Shown piece after piece: positions 52,686-63,189 of a stretch of 64,000 nt of DNA. The position numbers and the translations under genes were made by a program. The stretch lies in the NCBI GenBank assembly GCA_023614405.1, contig CM042688.1, forward strand, positions 73,518,253 to 73,582,252. Direction: 5' to 3'. The stretch is from Avena insularis (taxonomy: Eukaryota > Streptophyta > Magnoliopsida > Poales > Poaceae). Below the pieces are notes generated by a model. It made no database searches and was not told where the DNA came from. It saw nothing but the letters and a program-made list of their open reading frames with translations. Each line of letters starts with the position of its first letter. Position 1 is the first letter of the stretch.

Positions 52686-53655
52686 CACAACCCTTGTTCA
52701 ACCACAAGTTTTAATTTAGAAATTGGAATGATGAGATTCTTGAAGTTTCCATGTCTTGATGCTCAAATTGTCCTTTACCAGGGACATGGCTAAGTACTTA
52801 GGTTTTACACTCTGCAGAGGTGGTGCACTTTCCCCACAAGCCTTGGTTTCCCAAGAATGATCCTTCAGTAGCCTTCCCTTAGTCAAATGGACGTTGCTCC
52901 AACCTATCAATCACTACCACCCACTATCCAAAAAGACTAAGTTCCAGATCCTAAGATCATGGCAGAGCCCATAATGCCAAGTGGTTGCACTTGAAGTTTC
53001 TCAACATTTGACATCTCAAATCTCTTTGTTTCCTGGGTGGCCATCCACAAGTGAGATACACAAGCCAAGTCCCATGGCCTTGTGAACCACTCAACCAAAA
53101 ACCACCATGCAATCCCATTCCACCCAGGAGATTCATTAATCTTAGTTGTTTTATTAAACAAAACACAAGTCCTTAGACTTAGAAGATTTTTCATAGTGTG
53201 AATATATATCCCACCCAAGTTTTCTATTAGCTAGGCTAAGCTTGGTAGTAATAGGATTCTTAACTTAGGAAAATCCTACTAAGGATTCATCTACTAGATT
53301 TCCTATAGCAAGGTCTATACTTAGCAAAATAAAAACCATGCAAGATTTTACTTTAGCAAAACACTAATGCATAGTGAAAATAATGGGACATAAGATATGA
53401 AATATCACTTGCCTTTTGGTAGAGGGTATAAGTTCACCTTGTCCTTGCAACACTCACACTCTTCAAGTCACTACAATCAATCAAGCAAGGCACAACTCAA
53501 TCTACCAATCAAGCAAATCCACACACATAAAATAACAAAGTCAAAGAAATGCATGCAAGCATGCCAAGCTAATGGTCATTTTTGTAAAGTGGCAAAGTCA
53601 TGCATAGGCATGCAAAGGTTGGTTCTAATGTAGGGATGGTCCTCACTAGGCTTCT

Positions 53656-53805
53656 AAACTTTGTAAGTTCCAAATTGGTCATTTACCAAAATGGCAAAGT
53701 CATTTGCAAAAGGGTTTCTATTAGATTCCTAAACTTTGTAAGATCCAAATTGGTCATTTACCAAAGTGGCAAAGTTGTTAGCAAAAGGTTTCACCTCAAA
53801 ACCAA
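53656..53805 (-). repeat. 75-bp tandem duplication in 3' LTR
   Basis: AAACTTTGTAAG followed by TCCAAATTGGTCATTTACC starts at 53656 and again at 53731 (period 75). The right LTR has the same duplication (60041 and 60116). The solo LTR has a single copy near 43385-43470. Confidence 0.85.
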
Positions 53806-54339
53806 TTTCAAAACAAGGCTCCTATTTGGTCATTTTATGTGGTGAAGAAATATGTCTACTAGGGTTTTAGTCTATAGGGTTCACCAAATGAGTTGCTATT
53901 GCAAAACTTGGTGCTTTTGGTCAGTAGGTTTGGTCCAAACATTTTCTCAAGGTTTTCTTTATGAAAGCATTTTCATAAACAAAACAAATAGTTTTAGTTA
54001 GCTAGAAATGGACTAAACTAATTAATCCATTCTATTCTCTTCCAAAATCACTTTCCAAACTATGGGTTGGTTCCTAAGGTCAGCAAGGTCACAACAAACC
54101 AATTTGCAAAGGTTTTAACCTAAATATCATTTTTAAATGATTTTTCTATTGTTAGCAAGCATACAAAAGAATCTGCAAAGTTAAATAAGTTATCAGATAC
54201 TATTTGCTAAACTAAGGGCAGGGTTGGTTAGGGCTTGTCTTGCTGATTCCAACGACATCAAATTTGTAAAATTTGGACGTGTGGATCAAAAGATACATGG
54301 GTTTGAAGTTAGCAAGAAATTCTGTTTTCAAACTTCTAA

Positions 54340-55480
54340 TTCAGATCAATCGTGCCACGCGTTGCTGTGATTGGCGGTACCGTTCGGTGTGTGGATCGAC
54401 ATCGTGGAGCGTTGGATCAAGTTTGATCGCACGCACGCAGAGGACATACCCCTTTCGTTAAGTGATTCTATCGTAACCGTCAGATCGAGATCTCGACCAT
54501 TAACGTTGGCGAAGCGGTGGCTACCGCGGCGAGTATTGGTTGTTGACGGTGCCGGCGATGCAGGGGCAAGGGAGAAGGAGGAGATGCTCACCAGGCTCAG
54601 GGATCACGGCGATGCTCAAAACCGACGGTTCGTCAAGGCGCTGGTTCGTCTGCGATTGCTCGCCGGAGTAGAGGAGCGGCCGGGCGGCTCGTCTGCGGTT
54701 GAAGACGTTCTCGCAGATCAAGAGAGGATGCAGAGGCAGGGTTAGACGCAGGAGATCTTGGCGGAGTTGTGAGCGTGAACGAGAGGGCTCGGGGCGGTCG
54801 GGGCTTACCGGGAAACGTTGCCGGAGAAGAAGCAGACACGGCGGCGCTCTGTGCTTGTCGGAGTCGTCGCTACAGATCACGAGAAGAACAACCGAGGGTT
54901 GGGTTAGACGCAGGAGGTCACGGAGGTGCTGTGTGCGTGAACGAGGAGAAGAGGGGCGACCGGAATCTACCTGTAGAGCTCGTCGGAGAAAGAGGCAGAC
55001 GGTGGTCGTCGAAGTCGAGCTTGTGGCACCCGGATGAACGGAGAGCACGGACAGATGCGTCTGGATGCGTGGAGTATGCGTGCGTGGTTAATGAGGCAAG
55101 GGGAGGTCTGGTTTCGCCGGAATTGCTCGGAGACGGTGGTCGGAGCTGCGGCGGCACAGAGAAAAATTGGGGCGGTCTGGAGCGTGCGAGCGCGAGGTGT
55201 CAGAGGGGATTTATGGAGGAGAGGGAGGCGTTTCCATCTGCGTGATCAAGGCGCGGTAAAGGCTCGGCGTTAAGGCAATTACTGAGAGAAATCAACGGTA
55301 GAAGGGGAGAAGAACTGGTCGCGGGGGTTGAAGACGATGAGCAGTAATGGTGGGGTCCAACGTCATGGGAAAAGGAGAGGGAGCGGGTCCACTAGTCGGT
55401 GTCTCGATGGGCTGTTTAAGGTGAGAAAAGTAACGCTTGGGAGGGAGTCAATGAATTGGGCCTATTGGGCTGCTGCTGGG
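54340..55480 (-). promoter_or_regulatory. GC-rich promoter/leader block of 3' LTR
   Basis: On the - strand the block starts with a plant-like TATA context, TCCATAAATCCCC (TATA-like core at 55208-55217), followed by a GC-rich leader of about 850 bp. It holds a tandem duplication of about 160 bp: GGTTAGACGCAGGAG on the + strand starts at 54740 and 54902. It also has a strong donor-like CCCGGTAAGCCCC (GGTAAGC at 54803-54809). Long open frames on both strands reflect GC composition and are not maintained between the LTRs. The promoter call is inference from motif and position. Confidence 0.5.
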
Positions 55481-56700
55481 CTGGTCACTGTGCACTTATT
55501 TTTTTTCTGTCTAATTCTTTTTCTTTTTCTTATTCTTTTCTGTTTTCAATTTCCAAACAATTATTCAAACAATTTCAAACAACACTCAAATCAAATCAAA
55601 CAGCAAACTTTTCTTTTGAATTTGGTTCTTGTTTGGCAACATAATCCAAATCTCAAAATGAAATATTATTTTTATTTATTTTAGGATCCATTTAATAATT
55701 AAATAAAATGGATCTTTAGTTATTAGGGTTTGATTTATTTAATAATATTTCCATTTGAAATCCAATTATTTTCAAAACCAAACCAAAAGGTTTAATTTGA
55801 AAAATAAAAGAATACTTGGAAACTTATTTAAATAAATAAGTTTTGGTGTTTTAATTAAAATGGGAAAGCCTTTACTTAAATAAAATTGGATATTTAAATC
55901 CTTATTATTTTATTTAAATAAACCTTTACTCATTTTAATCAAAGCAAAACCTTTTAATAAAAGATTTCAAAGTAGTAATAAAATACTTGGTGTTCATTTA
56001 AAATGGGAAAAGCTTTTACTTAAATAAAATTGGATATTTAAATCCTTTTATTTTTTTTAAATAAACCTTTACTCATTTTATCAAAACAAAATATTTTATT
56101 TCAAAAGCTTGGCCAAATTAATTTGGCTTATCTTTTCATTTGAAACCAAAGTCTTTTATTAAAAGATCTAAAACAGTGTTTCCAAAACAATTTATTTTCC
56201 TTTGATAAATGTTTATCTTTATAAATCCCTTTAGGATTATTTGTTCACCATTTGGTATGGCTTTTGGTAAGGGCTTTATTAGCTTTGGAAATTCAATTTC
56301 CTTATCTTATTATATTCACAAGATTTTGTCTTTGGTTCCAAACTAAGTGAAACCAATCTCTAAGGTCTTTCTTGATCCTTTGTGAAAATTTGTTGATCAA
56401 CTTGGTATGGATCAAATCCATAGATTTGGAGATTCTTTGGAAAATGATTTCCTTCCATTAGGGTTTAGAGTTTTGGATTTCTTTCCAAATGTTCAAATTT
56501 CCAGATACATTCATTGAGGAATGCATTTCCCTTGATTTGAATTTGTTGAATTCAAACTTCTACCAAAGTTTGTTCAAGATGGGATTTTAAGTCTCCTTTT
56601 AGAAACAAAAGTTTCTTTTCACCCTGATTTTCAACAAAATTTTATTTTGTTTATTTTATTTTTCACATTACAAGATTTGGAAAATCTTGGGATGTGACAG

Positions 56701-56720
56701 GCTACCACCCTTAAAAGAAA
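56701..56720 (-). other. Polypurine tract next to 3' LTR
   Basis: On the - strand the sequence just before the LTR reads TTTCTTTTAAGGGTGGTAGC, a purine-rich stretch in the place expected for plus-strand priming. It follows TCTCGGGACGAGA, a sequence often found at the 3' end of pol in plant Ty3/gypsy elements. A second copy of TTTTTAAGGGTGGTAG lies at about 56779-56797. Confidence 0.65.
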
Positions 56721-56888
56721 TCTCGTCCCGAGATTTGGGGAGGCTAGGGTTACAAGCAGGTTCAAAACAACTAGGGTACTACCACCCTTAAAAATTTTCC
56801 AACTAAACTACATCTTGGCTTGCTTGGAATCTTGGTAAGCTTCTTCTTGGAAAACTTCTGCATAGTGTCCATTATTTCCATGCTTGAC
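56721..56888 (-). other. Post-gag remnant of deleted pol region
   Basis: About 170 bp between the end of the gag-like gene and the polypurine tract. It contains AAATTTTTAAGGGTGGTAG near 56779-56797, a near copy of the sequence preceding the LTR, then AACCCTAGCCTCCCC and the TCTCGGGACGAGA motif. No pol domain fits here. The duplicated end motif suggests that pol was lost by a deletion or template switch between similar sequences. Confidence 0.5.
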
Positions 56889-57777
56889 TCATGGGCTAAG
56901 GTTGGGTTTCTCCTTTGGCTTGTTCATCTTGTTCTTCATCTTTTCTGGACAATTGCTTACATAGTGTCCTGGTTCCTTGCAATTGAAACAGTGGATATCT
57001 TGGAGTTCTTTACGTTGCTCTTGTGGACAAACTGCTACATAATGGCCTAGCTCTTGCAGTTGTTGCACACTACTTGGTCCATCCTTTTATTCTTTATGGA
57101 CTCTGGGCATCCACTGGGTTGTGTCCCATTTCCTTACATTTACGACATTGCACAAGGCTCATGTCTTGCTTTGGTTTCTTGGGCTTCTTTGATCCTTTGA
57201 ATTGGGTTGTTTTGTTTGGAGGTATAAGTGGTCCTTTTCCTTTGTCATCATCATTCTTGGCATACTTGGATCCTTCTTGTTTCTTTTGTTCAACAATGGC
57301 ATAGACGGGGCATTGGATAGGTACATGGTCGTTTCCTTCACAAAGGTGACAAGTAACTTGAGATGTTGGGCATTGGCCAACTGGATGTTCCTCTTCACAA
57401 TTGGGGCATTGATCTTCATGCTCCTTGGAAGTATGATCCTTGTCTCCACAAATATTGCAAGCTGGTGCTCCATCTAGCATAATGTTCTTGTCATCCTTGT
57501 TGTCATACACTCTTTTGGGATAGTTTTCTTCCATGCTGATCATTTGATTAGTCACCTTAAGCATCAGTTGGGATTGTTCTTCCAAAAACTTTTGCAAGGT
57601 AGGGTCTTTATCACTATTGTTGGCTATGAACTGAGCTGTTAGTTGGCTCAATTGGTGTTGGGTTGCTATGAGTTCTCTCATGCTGTCAACTTGGTTGTTG
57701 TTGTTGTCATCATCCTTGATGCTGGAGTCTCTTGGAGAAGTCATCTGTTTGGGTTGGATAGGGATTAGAATAGGCAA
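56889..57777 (-). pseudogene. Broken gag-like gene with zinc-knuckle array
   Basis: The intact first part is a 227-codon frame at 57094-57777 (- strand). The likelier start is Met12 (57744, MTSPRD), since the first 11 residues lack further support. Order: Asp/Asn-rich stretch (residues 20-30), a helical Gln/Leu-rich segment (33-83, possible coiled coil), then Cys/His motifs. These are C107-C110-H115-H120, C124-C127-H131-C136, C143-C146-H151-C156, then a Lys-rich linker and a fourth at C211-C214-H219 whose last Cys lies in another frame. Two further knuckles, CNNC near 57056-57067 and CFNC...GHYV at about 56950-56991, lie downstream in shifted frames, ending at a TGA at 56889-56891. The breaks look like single-base indels near 57095-57105 and 57053. 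Zinc knuckles in Gag bind nucleic acid during packaging. The capsid core usually found between the N-terminus and the knuckles is not visible, so this is a shortened Gag remnant. Confidence 0.75.
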
Positions 57778-58425
57778 AAGGTTTTTCTAAGGTGATCAAT
57801 CCTAATCACACACATCACAATTTACACAAGCAATGTGCAAGCAATCACAAACTAACACTCCACTCAAACAAAGTTCAAGCACATTTTTAGGCAACAGAAT
57901 ATTTTTGTTACACCACATAAGTTGGTGGGTTTGACTTAACTAAATATGGTGGTCCATCTATATGGTTCACTTGTGATCTTTCCATCCTTCCTGGTTGATT
58001 CTTCTTGAATAAGATCTTTGTATCCTTGGAGAATTCTTGTCTTTTGTTCACAAATCTTCAAAGGTGGTGATGGCTTCTTCTAAGTTGTGTTTCCCTAGTC
58101 TTCAAGTGAAATGTTACTCAAGACTTGTAGTCTTTAGTGATATCCAAGTGGAAGTCCTTGGTGTACATGTTGAAGATGTTGAAGAAGTTGAAATCATTAG
58201 AGTTGATGAAGTTGAAGAAGTCCTTTGCACATGGTGTAGTTTTTGGTCATGGGGTAGGCTTTTCCATTAAGTTGAAAATAGAAGAGAAGTAGAGTTGAAA
58301 CCAAAATGGTTGAGGAAAGAGTTTACAAGATTGTTTTTGTAAATAAGTTTTGGAATAAGACAACTCCTATTTTTCTAAGGGTTTTTGTCCAATCCTAGGG
58401 TTACAAATCCTACAGGCAACACAAT
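57778..58425 (-). other. Leader between primer site and gag-like gene
   Basis: About 650 bp with no sustained frame on the element strand. A short stretch rich in GTTGAAGAA-type triplets (+ strand, 58160-58225) gives a Phe/Asn-rich reading on the - strand interrupted by stops. A + strand frame of 77 codons at 58037-58270 is the shadow of this triplet repeat. This is probably 5' leader and packaging sequence, possibly including decayed coding sequence. Confidence 0.5.
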
Positions 58426-58436
58426 GCTCGATACCA
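58426..58436 (-). other. Primer binding site, tRNA-iMet type
   Basis: On the - strand TGGTATCGAGC lies a few bases inside the 5' LTR. It matches the usual plant initiator-Met tRNA primer site TGGTATCAGAGC with one base missing. Its position fixes which LTR is 5' and the orientation of the element. Confidence 0.8.
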
Positions 58437-58584
58437 TTCTCAGTAGGCCCCCAACCTTTAATAAGATTGAGTCCCTGTGTTTACAATGCTAGTCCCTGGA
58501 TCAATAGCTAGCATCCACAGTTCAGATGTAATATCGAGAAACAAAGGTCATAAAACAACTTTATGACCAGGAATAACATATTTT

Positions 58585-58590
58585 TTTATT
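58585..58590 (-). terminator. AATAAA polyadenylation signal in 5' LTR
   Basis: Same hexamer and context (GATGTAATAAAAAAATATG on the - strand) as in the partner LTR at 52200-52205. Confidence 0.45.
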
Positions 58591-60040
58591 ACATCAAACA
58601 TAGCTCATTAGGCTATTACATTACATTGCAGCGGAATAACTATAGTCATGGGTCCTTCATCTTCAAAAGTGCCACAGGCAGACATGTTGGTTGTAGACTT
58701 TGTAATCCTAATCAATCAATCTTCACTAAAACAATCAAACCTGCAACATAATAAGTTACAGCCACAAGGGTCAATACATTTGAATTGTATTGGCAAGTGA
58801 TACTTTGGTAGTATAGTGGAGTCTATCATCTATATGCATTTGGCTAAGTGGAGTTGAGGCTTTGCATTGCTCAAAATAGATTTTTCCCTATCATTTGAAA
58901 ATAAGTTTTGTTTGGCAAAAACAAATTCCAAGGCATCTATCAATCAAAGACTGAAGATCCACTCATGGCATCTACCAATCAGAGACTGAAGATTTACTTG
59001 GCAAAACAAATTCTCAACCAATGATTGAAGATCCTCTCAAGGCATCTACCAATCAAAGATTTAAGATTTCACACAACCCTTGTTCAACCACAAGTTTTAA
59101 TTTAGAAATTGGAATGATGAGATTCTTGAAGTTTCCATGTCTTGATGCTCAAATTGTCCTTTACCAGGGACATGGCTAAGTACTTAGGTTTTACACTGCA
59201 GAGGTGGTGCACTTTCCCACAAGCCTTGGTTTCCCAAGAATGATCCTTCAGTAGCCTTCCTTAGTCAAATGGATGCGTTCCGACCTATCAATCACTACCA
59301 CCCACTGTCCAAAAGACTAAGTTCCAGCATCCTAAGATCATGGCAGAGCCCATAATGCCAAGTGGTTGCACTTGAAGTTTCTCAACATTTGACATCTCAA
59401 ATCTCTTTGTTTCCTGGGTGGCCATCCACAAGTGAGATACACAAGCCAAGTCCCATGGCCTTGTGAACCACTCAACCAAAAACCACCATGCAATCCCATT
59501 CCACCCAGGAGATTCATTAATCTTAGTTGTTTTATTAAACAAAACACAAGTCCTTAGACTTAGAAGATTTTTCATAGTGTGAATATATATCCCACCCAAG
59601 TTTTCTATTAGCTAGGCTAAGCTTGGTAGTAATAGGATTCTTAACTTAGGAAAATCCTACTAAGGATTCATCTACTAGATTTCCTATAGCAAGGTCTATA
59701 CTTAGCAAAATAAAAACCATGCAAGATTTTACTTTAGCAAAAACACTAATGCATAGTGAAAATAATGGGACATAAGATATGAAATATCACTTGCCTTTTT
59801 GGTAGAGGGTATAAGTTCACTCCTTGTCCTTGCAACACTCACACTCTTCAAGTCACTACAATCAATCAAGCAAGGCACAACTCAATCTACCAATCAAGCA
59901 AATCCACACACATAAAATAACAAAGTCAAAGAAATGCATGCAAGCATGCCAAGCTAATGGTCATTTTTGTAAAGTGGCAAAGTCATGCATAGGCATGCAA
60001 AGGTTGGTTCTAATGTAGGGATGGTCCTCACTAGGCTTCT

Positions 60041-60190
60041 AAACTTTGTAAGTTCCAAATTGGTCATTTACCAAAATGGCAAAGTCATTTGCAAAAGGGT
60101 TTCTATTAGATTCCTAAACTTTGTAAGATCCAAATTGGTCATTTACCAAAGTGGCAAAGTTGTTAGCAAAAGGTTTCACCTCAAAAACCA
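60041..60190 (-). repeat. 75-bp tandem duplication in 5' LTR
   Basis: AAACTTTGTAAG starts at 60041 and 60116, each followed by TCCAAATTGGTCATTTACC. It is identical in structure to the duplication at 53656-53805 in the other LTR, so it was present before the element inserted. Confidence 0.85.
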
Positions 60191-60709
60191 ATTTCAAAAC
60201 AAGGCTCCTATTTGGTCATTTTATGTGGTGAAGAAATATGTCTACTAGGGTTTTAGTCTATAGGGTTCACCAAATGAGTTGCTATTGCAAAACTTGGTGC
60301 TTTTGGTCAGTAGGTTTGGTCCAAACATTTTCTCAAGGTTTTCTTTATGAAAGCATTTTCATAAACAAAACAAATAGTTTTAGTTAGCTAGAAATGGACT
60401 AAACTAATTAATCCATTCTATTCTCTTCCAAAATCACTTTCCAAACTATGGGTTGGTTCCTAAGGTCAGCAAGGTCACAACAAACCAATTTGCAAAGGTT
60501 TTAACCTAAATATCATTTTTAAATGATTTTTCTATTGTTAGCAAGCATACAAAAGAATCTGCAAAGTTAAATAAGTTATCAGATACTATTTGCTAAACTA
60601 AGGGCAGGGTTGGTTAGGGCTTGTCTTGCTGATTCCAACGACATCAAATTTGTAAAATTTGGACGTGTGGATCAAAAGATACATGGGTTTGAAGTTAGCA
60701 AGAAATTCT

Positions 60710-61980
60710 GTTTCAATTCAGAATCATCACCGGGTGCGCGCGCGTGCGGCTGTGATTGGCGGTACACTTTCTTTGAGATCAGAGCGGCGGCCACGCGTTT
60801 TTGGTGTGATTGGCAGTGCGGTTCGGTGTGGATCGGCATCGTGAGCGTTGGATCAAGTTTGATCGCATCACGCATGCAGGACATACCCCTTCGCGTTAAG
60901 TGATTCTATCGTAACCGTCAGATCCAGATCCTACGGTGCTAACGTGCTCGACCATTTGCGAGCGGCGCTGCGGTGGCTACCGGCGGCGGAGTCGTCGGTT
61001 GTTGACGGTGCCGGCGATGCAGAGGGCAAGGGAGAAGGAGGAGATGCTCACCAGGCTCAGGGGATCACGGCGATGCTCAAGGTACTGACGGTTCGACGAA
61101 GGGCGCTCTGGTTCGTCTGCGATTGCTCGCCGGAGTAGAGGACGGCGTCGGGCGGCTCTGTCCGCGGTTGAAGACGTTGCTGCAGATCAAGAGAGGACAG
61201 ACCGAGGGCAGGGTTAGACGCAGGAGATCTTGGCGGAGTTGTGAGCGTGAACGAGAGGGCTCGGGGCGGTCGGGGCTTACCGGGAAACGTTGCCGGAGAA
61301 GAAGCAGACACGGCGGCGCTCTGTGCTTGTCGGAGTCGTCGCTACAGATCACGAGAAGAACAACCGAGGGTTGGGTTAGACGCAGGAGGTCACGGAGGTG
61401 CTGTGTGCGTGAACGAGGAGAAGAGGGGCGACCGGAATCTACCTGTAGAGCTCGTCGGAGAAAGAGGCAGACGGTGGTCGTCGTCGAAGTCGAGCTTACA
61501 GGGCACCCGCGGATGAACGGAGAGCACGGACAGATGCGTCTGGATGCGTGGAGTATGCGTGCGTGGTTAATGAGGCAAGGGGAGGTCTGGTTTCGCCGGA
61601 ATTGCTCGGAGACGGTGGTCGGAGCTGCGCGCACAGAAAAATTGGGCGATGCGGAGCGTAAGCGAGGTGTCAGAGGGGATTTATGGAGGAGAGGGAGGCG
61701 TTTCCATCTGCGTGATCAAGGCGCGGTAAAGGCTCGGCGTTAAGACGAATTACGCTGGAGAAATCAACGGCAGAAAGGGGGAGAAGAACTGGTCGCTGCG
61801 GGGTTGAAGACGATGAGCAGTAATGGTGGGGTCCAACGGTCAGTGGGAAAAGGAGAGGGAGCGGGGTCCACTAGTCGGTGTCTCAGTGGGCTGTTTCGGC
61901 GGTGAGAAAAGTAACGCTTCGGGGGAGGGAGCTGGGCTGGAATTGGGCCTATTGGGCTGCTGCTGGGCTGGTCACTGTGC
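60710..61980 (-). promoter_or_regulatory. GC-rich promoter/leader block of 5' LTR
   Basis: This is the functional-position copy of the LTR promoter. On the - strand, TCCATAAATCCCC (TATA-like core at 61678-61687) is followed by a GC-rich leader with a donor-like GGTAAGC at 61275-61281 and the roughly 160-bp internal duplication. It ends with sequence not in the other LTR (60720-60830, including an alternating CGCGCG run and a second GTGATTGGC). Transcription start and splicing are inferred only from motifs. Confidence 0.5.
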
Positions 61981-63184
61981 ACTATTTTTTTTTCTGTCTA
62001 ATTCTTTTTCTTTTTCTAATTCTTTTCTGTTTTCAATTTCCAAACAATTATTCAAACAATTTCAAACAACACTCAAATCAAATCAAACAGCAAACTTTTC
62101 TTTTGAATTTGGTTCTTGTTTGGCAACATAATCCAAATCTCAAAATGAAATATTATTTTTATTTATTTTAGGATCCATTTAATAATTAAATAAAATGGAT
62201 CTTTAGTTATTAGGGTTTGATTTATTTAATAATATTTCCATTTGAAATCCAATTATTTTCAAAACCAAACCAAAAGGTTTAATTTGAAAAATAAAAGAAT
62301 ACTTGGAAACTTATTTAAATAAATAAGTTTTGGTGTTTTAATTAAAATGGGAAAGCCTTTACTTAAATAAAATTGGATATTTAAATCCTTATTATTTTAT
62401 TTAAATAAACCTTTACTCATTTTAATCAAAGCAAAACCTTTTAATAAAAGATTTCAAAGTAGTAATAAAATACTTGGTGTTCATTTAAAATGGGAAAAGC
62501 TTTTACTTAAATAAAATTGGATATTTAAATCCTTTTATTTTTTTAAATAAACCTTTACTCATTTTATCAAAACAAAATATTTTATTTCAAAAGCTTGGCC
62601 AAATTAATTTGGCTTATCTTTTCATTTGAAACCAAAGTCTTTTATTAAAAGATCTAAAACAGTGTTTCCAAAACAATTTATTTTCCTTTGATAAATGTTT
62701 ATCTTTATAAATCCCTTTAGGATTATTTGTTCACCATTTGGTATGGCTTTTGGTAAGGGCTTTATTAGCTTTGGAAATTCAATTTCCTTATCTTATTATA
62801 TTCACAAGATTTTGTCTTTGGTTCCAAACTAAGTGAAACCAATCTCTAAGGTCTTTCTTGATCCTTTGTGAAAATTTGTTGATCAACTTGGTATGGATCA
62901 AATCCATAGATTTGGAGATTCTTTGGAAAATGATTTCCTTCCATTAGGGTTTAGAGTTTTGGATTTCTTTCCAAATGTTCAAATTTCCAGATACATTCAT
63001 TGAGGAATGCATTTCCCTTGATTTGAATTTGTTGAATTCAAACTTCTACCAAAGTTTGTTCAAGATGGGATTTTAAGTCTCCTTTTAGAAACAAAAGTTT
63101 ATTTTCACCCTGATTTTCAACAAAATTTTATTTTGTTTATTTTATTTTCACATTACAAGATTTGGAAAATCTTGGGATGTGACA

Positions 63185-63189
63185 TGTGT
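63185..63189 (+). repeat. Right target-site duplication (TGTGT) of minus-strand element
   Basis: TGTGT directly follows the terminal GGGATGTGACA of the element and matches 52050-52054. Confidence 0.9.

Larger units (their letters stand above)
52055..56699 (-). repeat. 3' LTR of minus-strand element (4645 bp)
   Basis: Read on the - strand it starts TGTCACATCCCAAG at 56699 and ends GGGGACGCTACA at 52055. It is collinear with the right LTR and with the solo LTR at 40322-45035. It contains a GC-rich block (about 54340-55480), a 75-bp tandem duplication (about 53656-53805) and a poly(A)-signal region near 52200. It is about 100 bp shorter than the right LTR, mainly because of a deletion or replacement in the GC-rich part near 54330-54400. 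Confidence 0.92.
52055..63184 (-). mobile_element. Non-autonomous LTR retrotransposon, LARD/TR-GAG type
   Basis: An 11130-bp element in reverse orientation with matching long LTRs (52055-56699 and about 58442-63184), a 5-bp target-site duplication, TG...CA-type ends, a tRNA-iMet-like primer site and a purine tract next to the 3' LTR. The interior is only about 1.74 kb and has one gag-like frame with zinc knuckles. No protease, reverse transcriptase, RNase H or integrase is recognisable. Known classes with this build are LARDs (very long LTRs, little coding) and TR-GAGs (gag only). Such elements depend on enzymes of an autonomous relative. A pre-LTR segment reading TCTCGGGACGAGATTTC then TTTTAAGGGTGGTAG resembles the 3' end of plant Ty3/gypsy elements of the Del/Tekay kind, so that ancestry is likely but inferred. 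Confidence 0.9.
58442..63184 (-). repeat. 5' LTR of minus-strand element (about 4.74 kb)
   Basis: On the - strand it starts TGTCACATCCCAAG at 63184. Its inner end, near 58442, is damaged: it reads GGTTGGGGGCCTACT where the partner has GGTTGGGGACGCTACA. It is collinear with 52055-56699. Most differences between the two LTRs are 1-2-base indels, many in homopolymers, plus a block near 60705-60830 with extra GC-rich sequence. Confidence 0.92.

Noticed and set aside
54521..55245. GC-rich open frames of 100-175 codons in the LTRs (also 61077-61743 and 41929-42512)
   Set aside because: They occur on both strands at the same place, are Arg/Ser/Pro/Leu-rich as expected from GC-rich DNA, and differ between LTR copies by frameshifts.
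57202..57477. Hydrophobic + strand frame opposite the gag-like gene
   Set aside because: It is the antisense shadow of the zinc-knuckle frame. The Cys/His spacing on the - strand is specific and explains the sequence.
58037..58270. 77-codon + strand frame rich in Val/Glu
   Set aside because: It comes from an imperfect GTTGAAGAA triplet run in the element leader, lies antisense to the element and has no recognisable domain.
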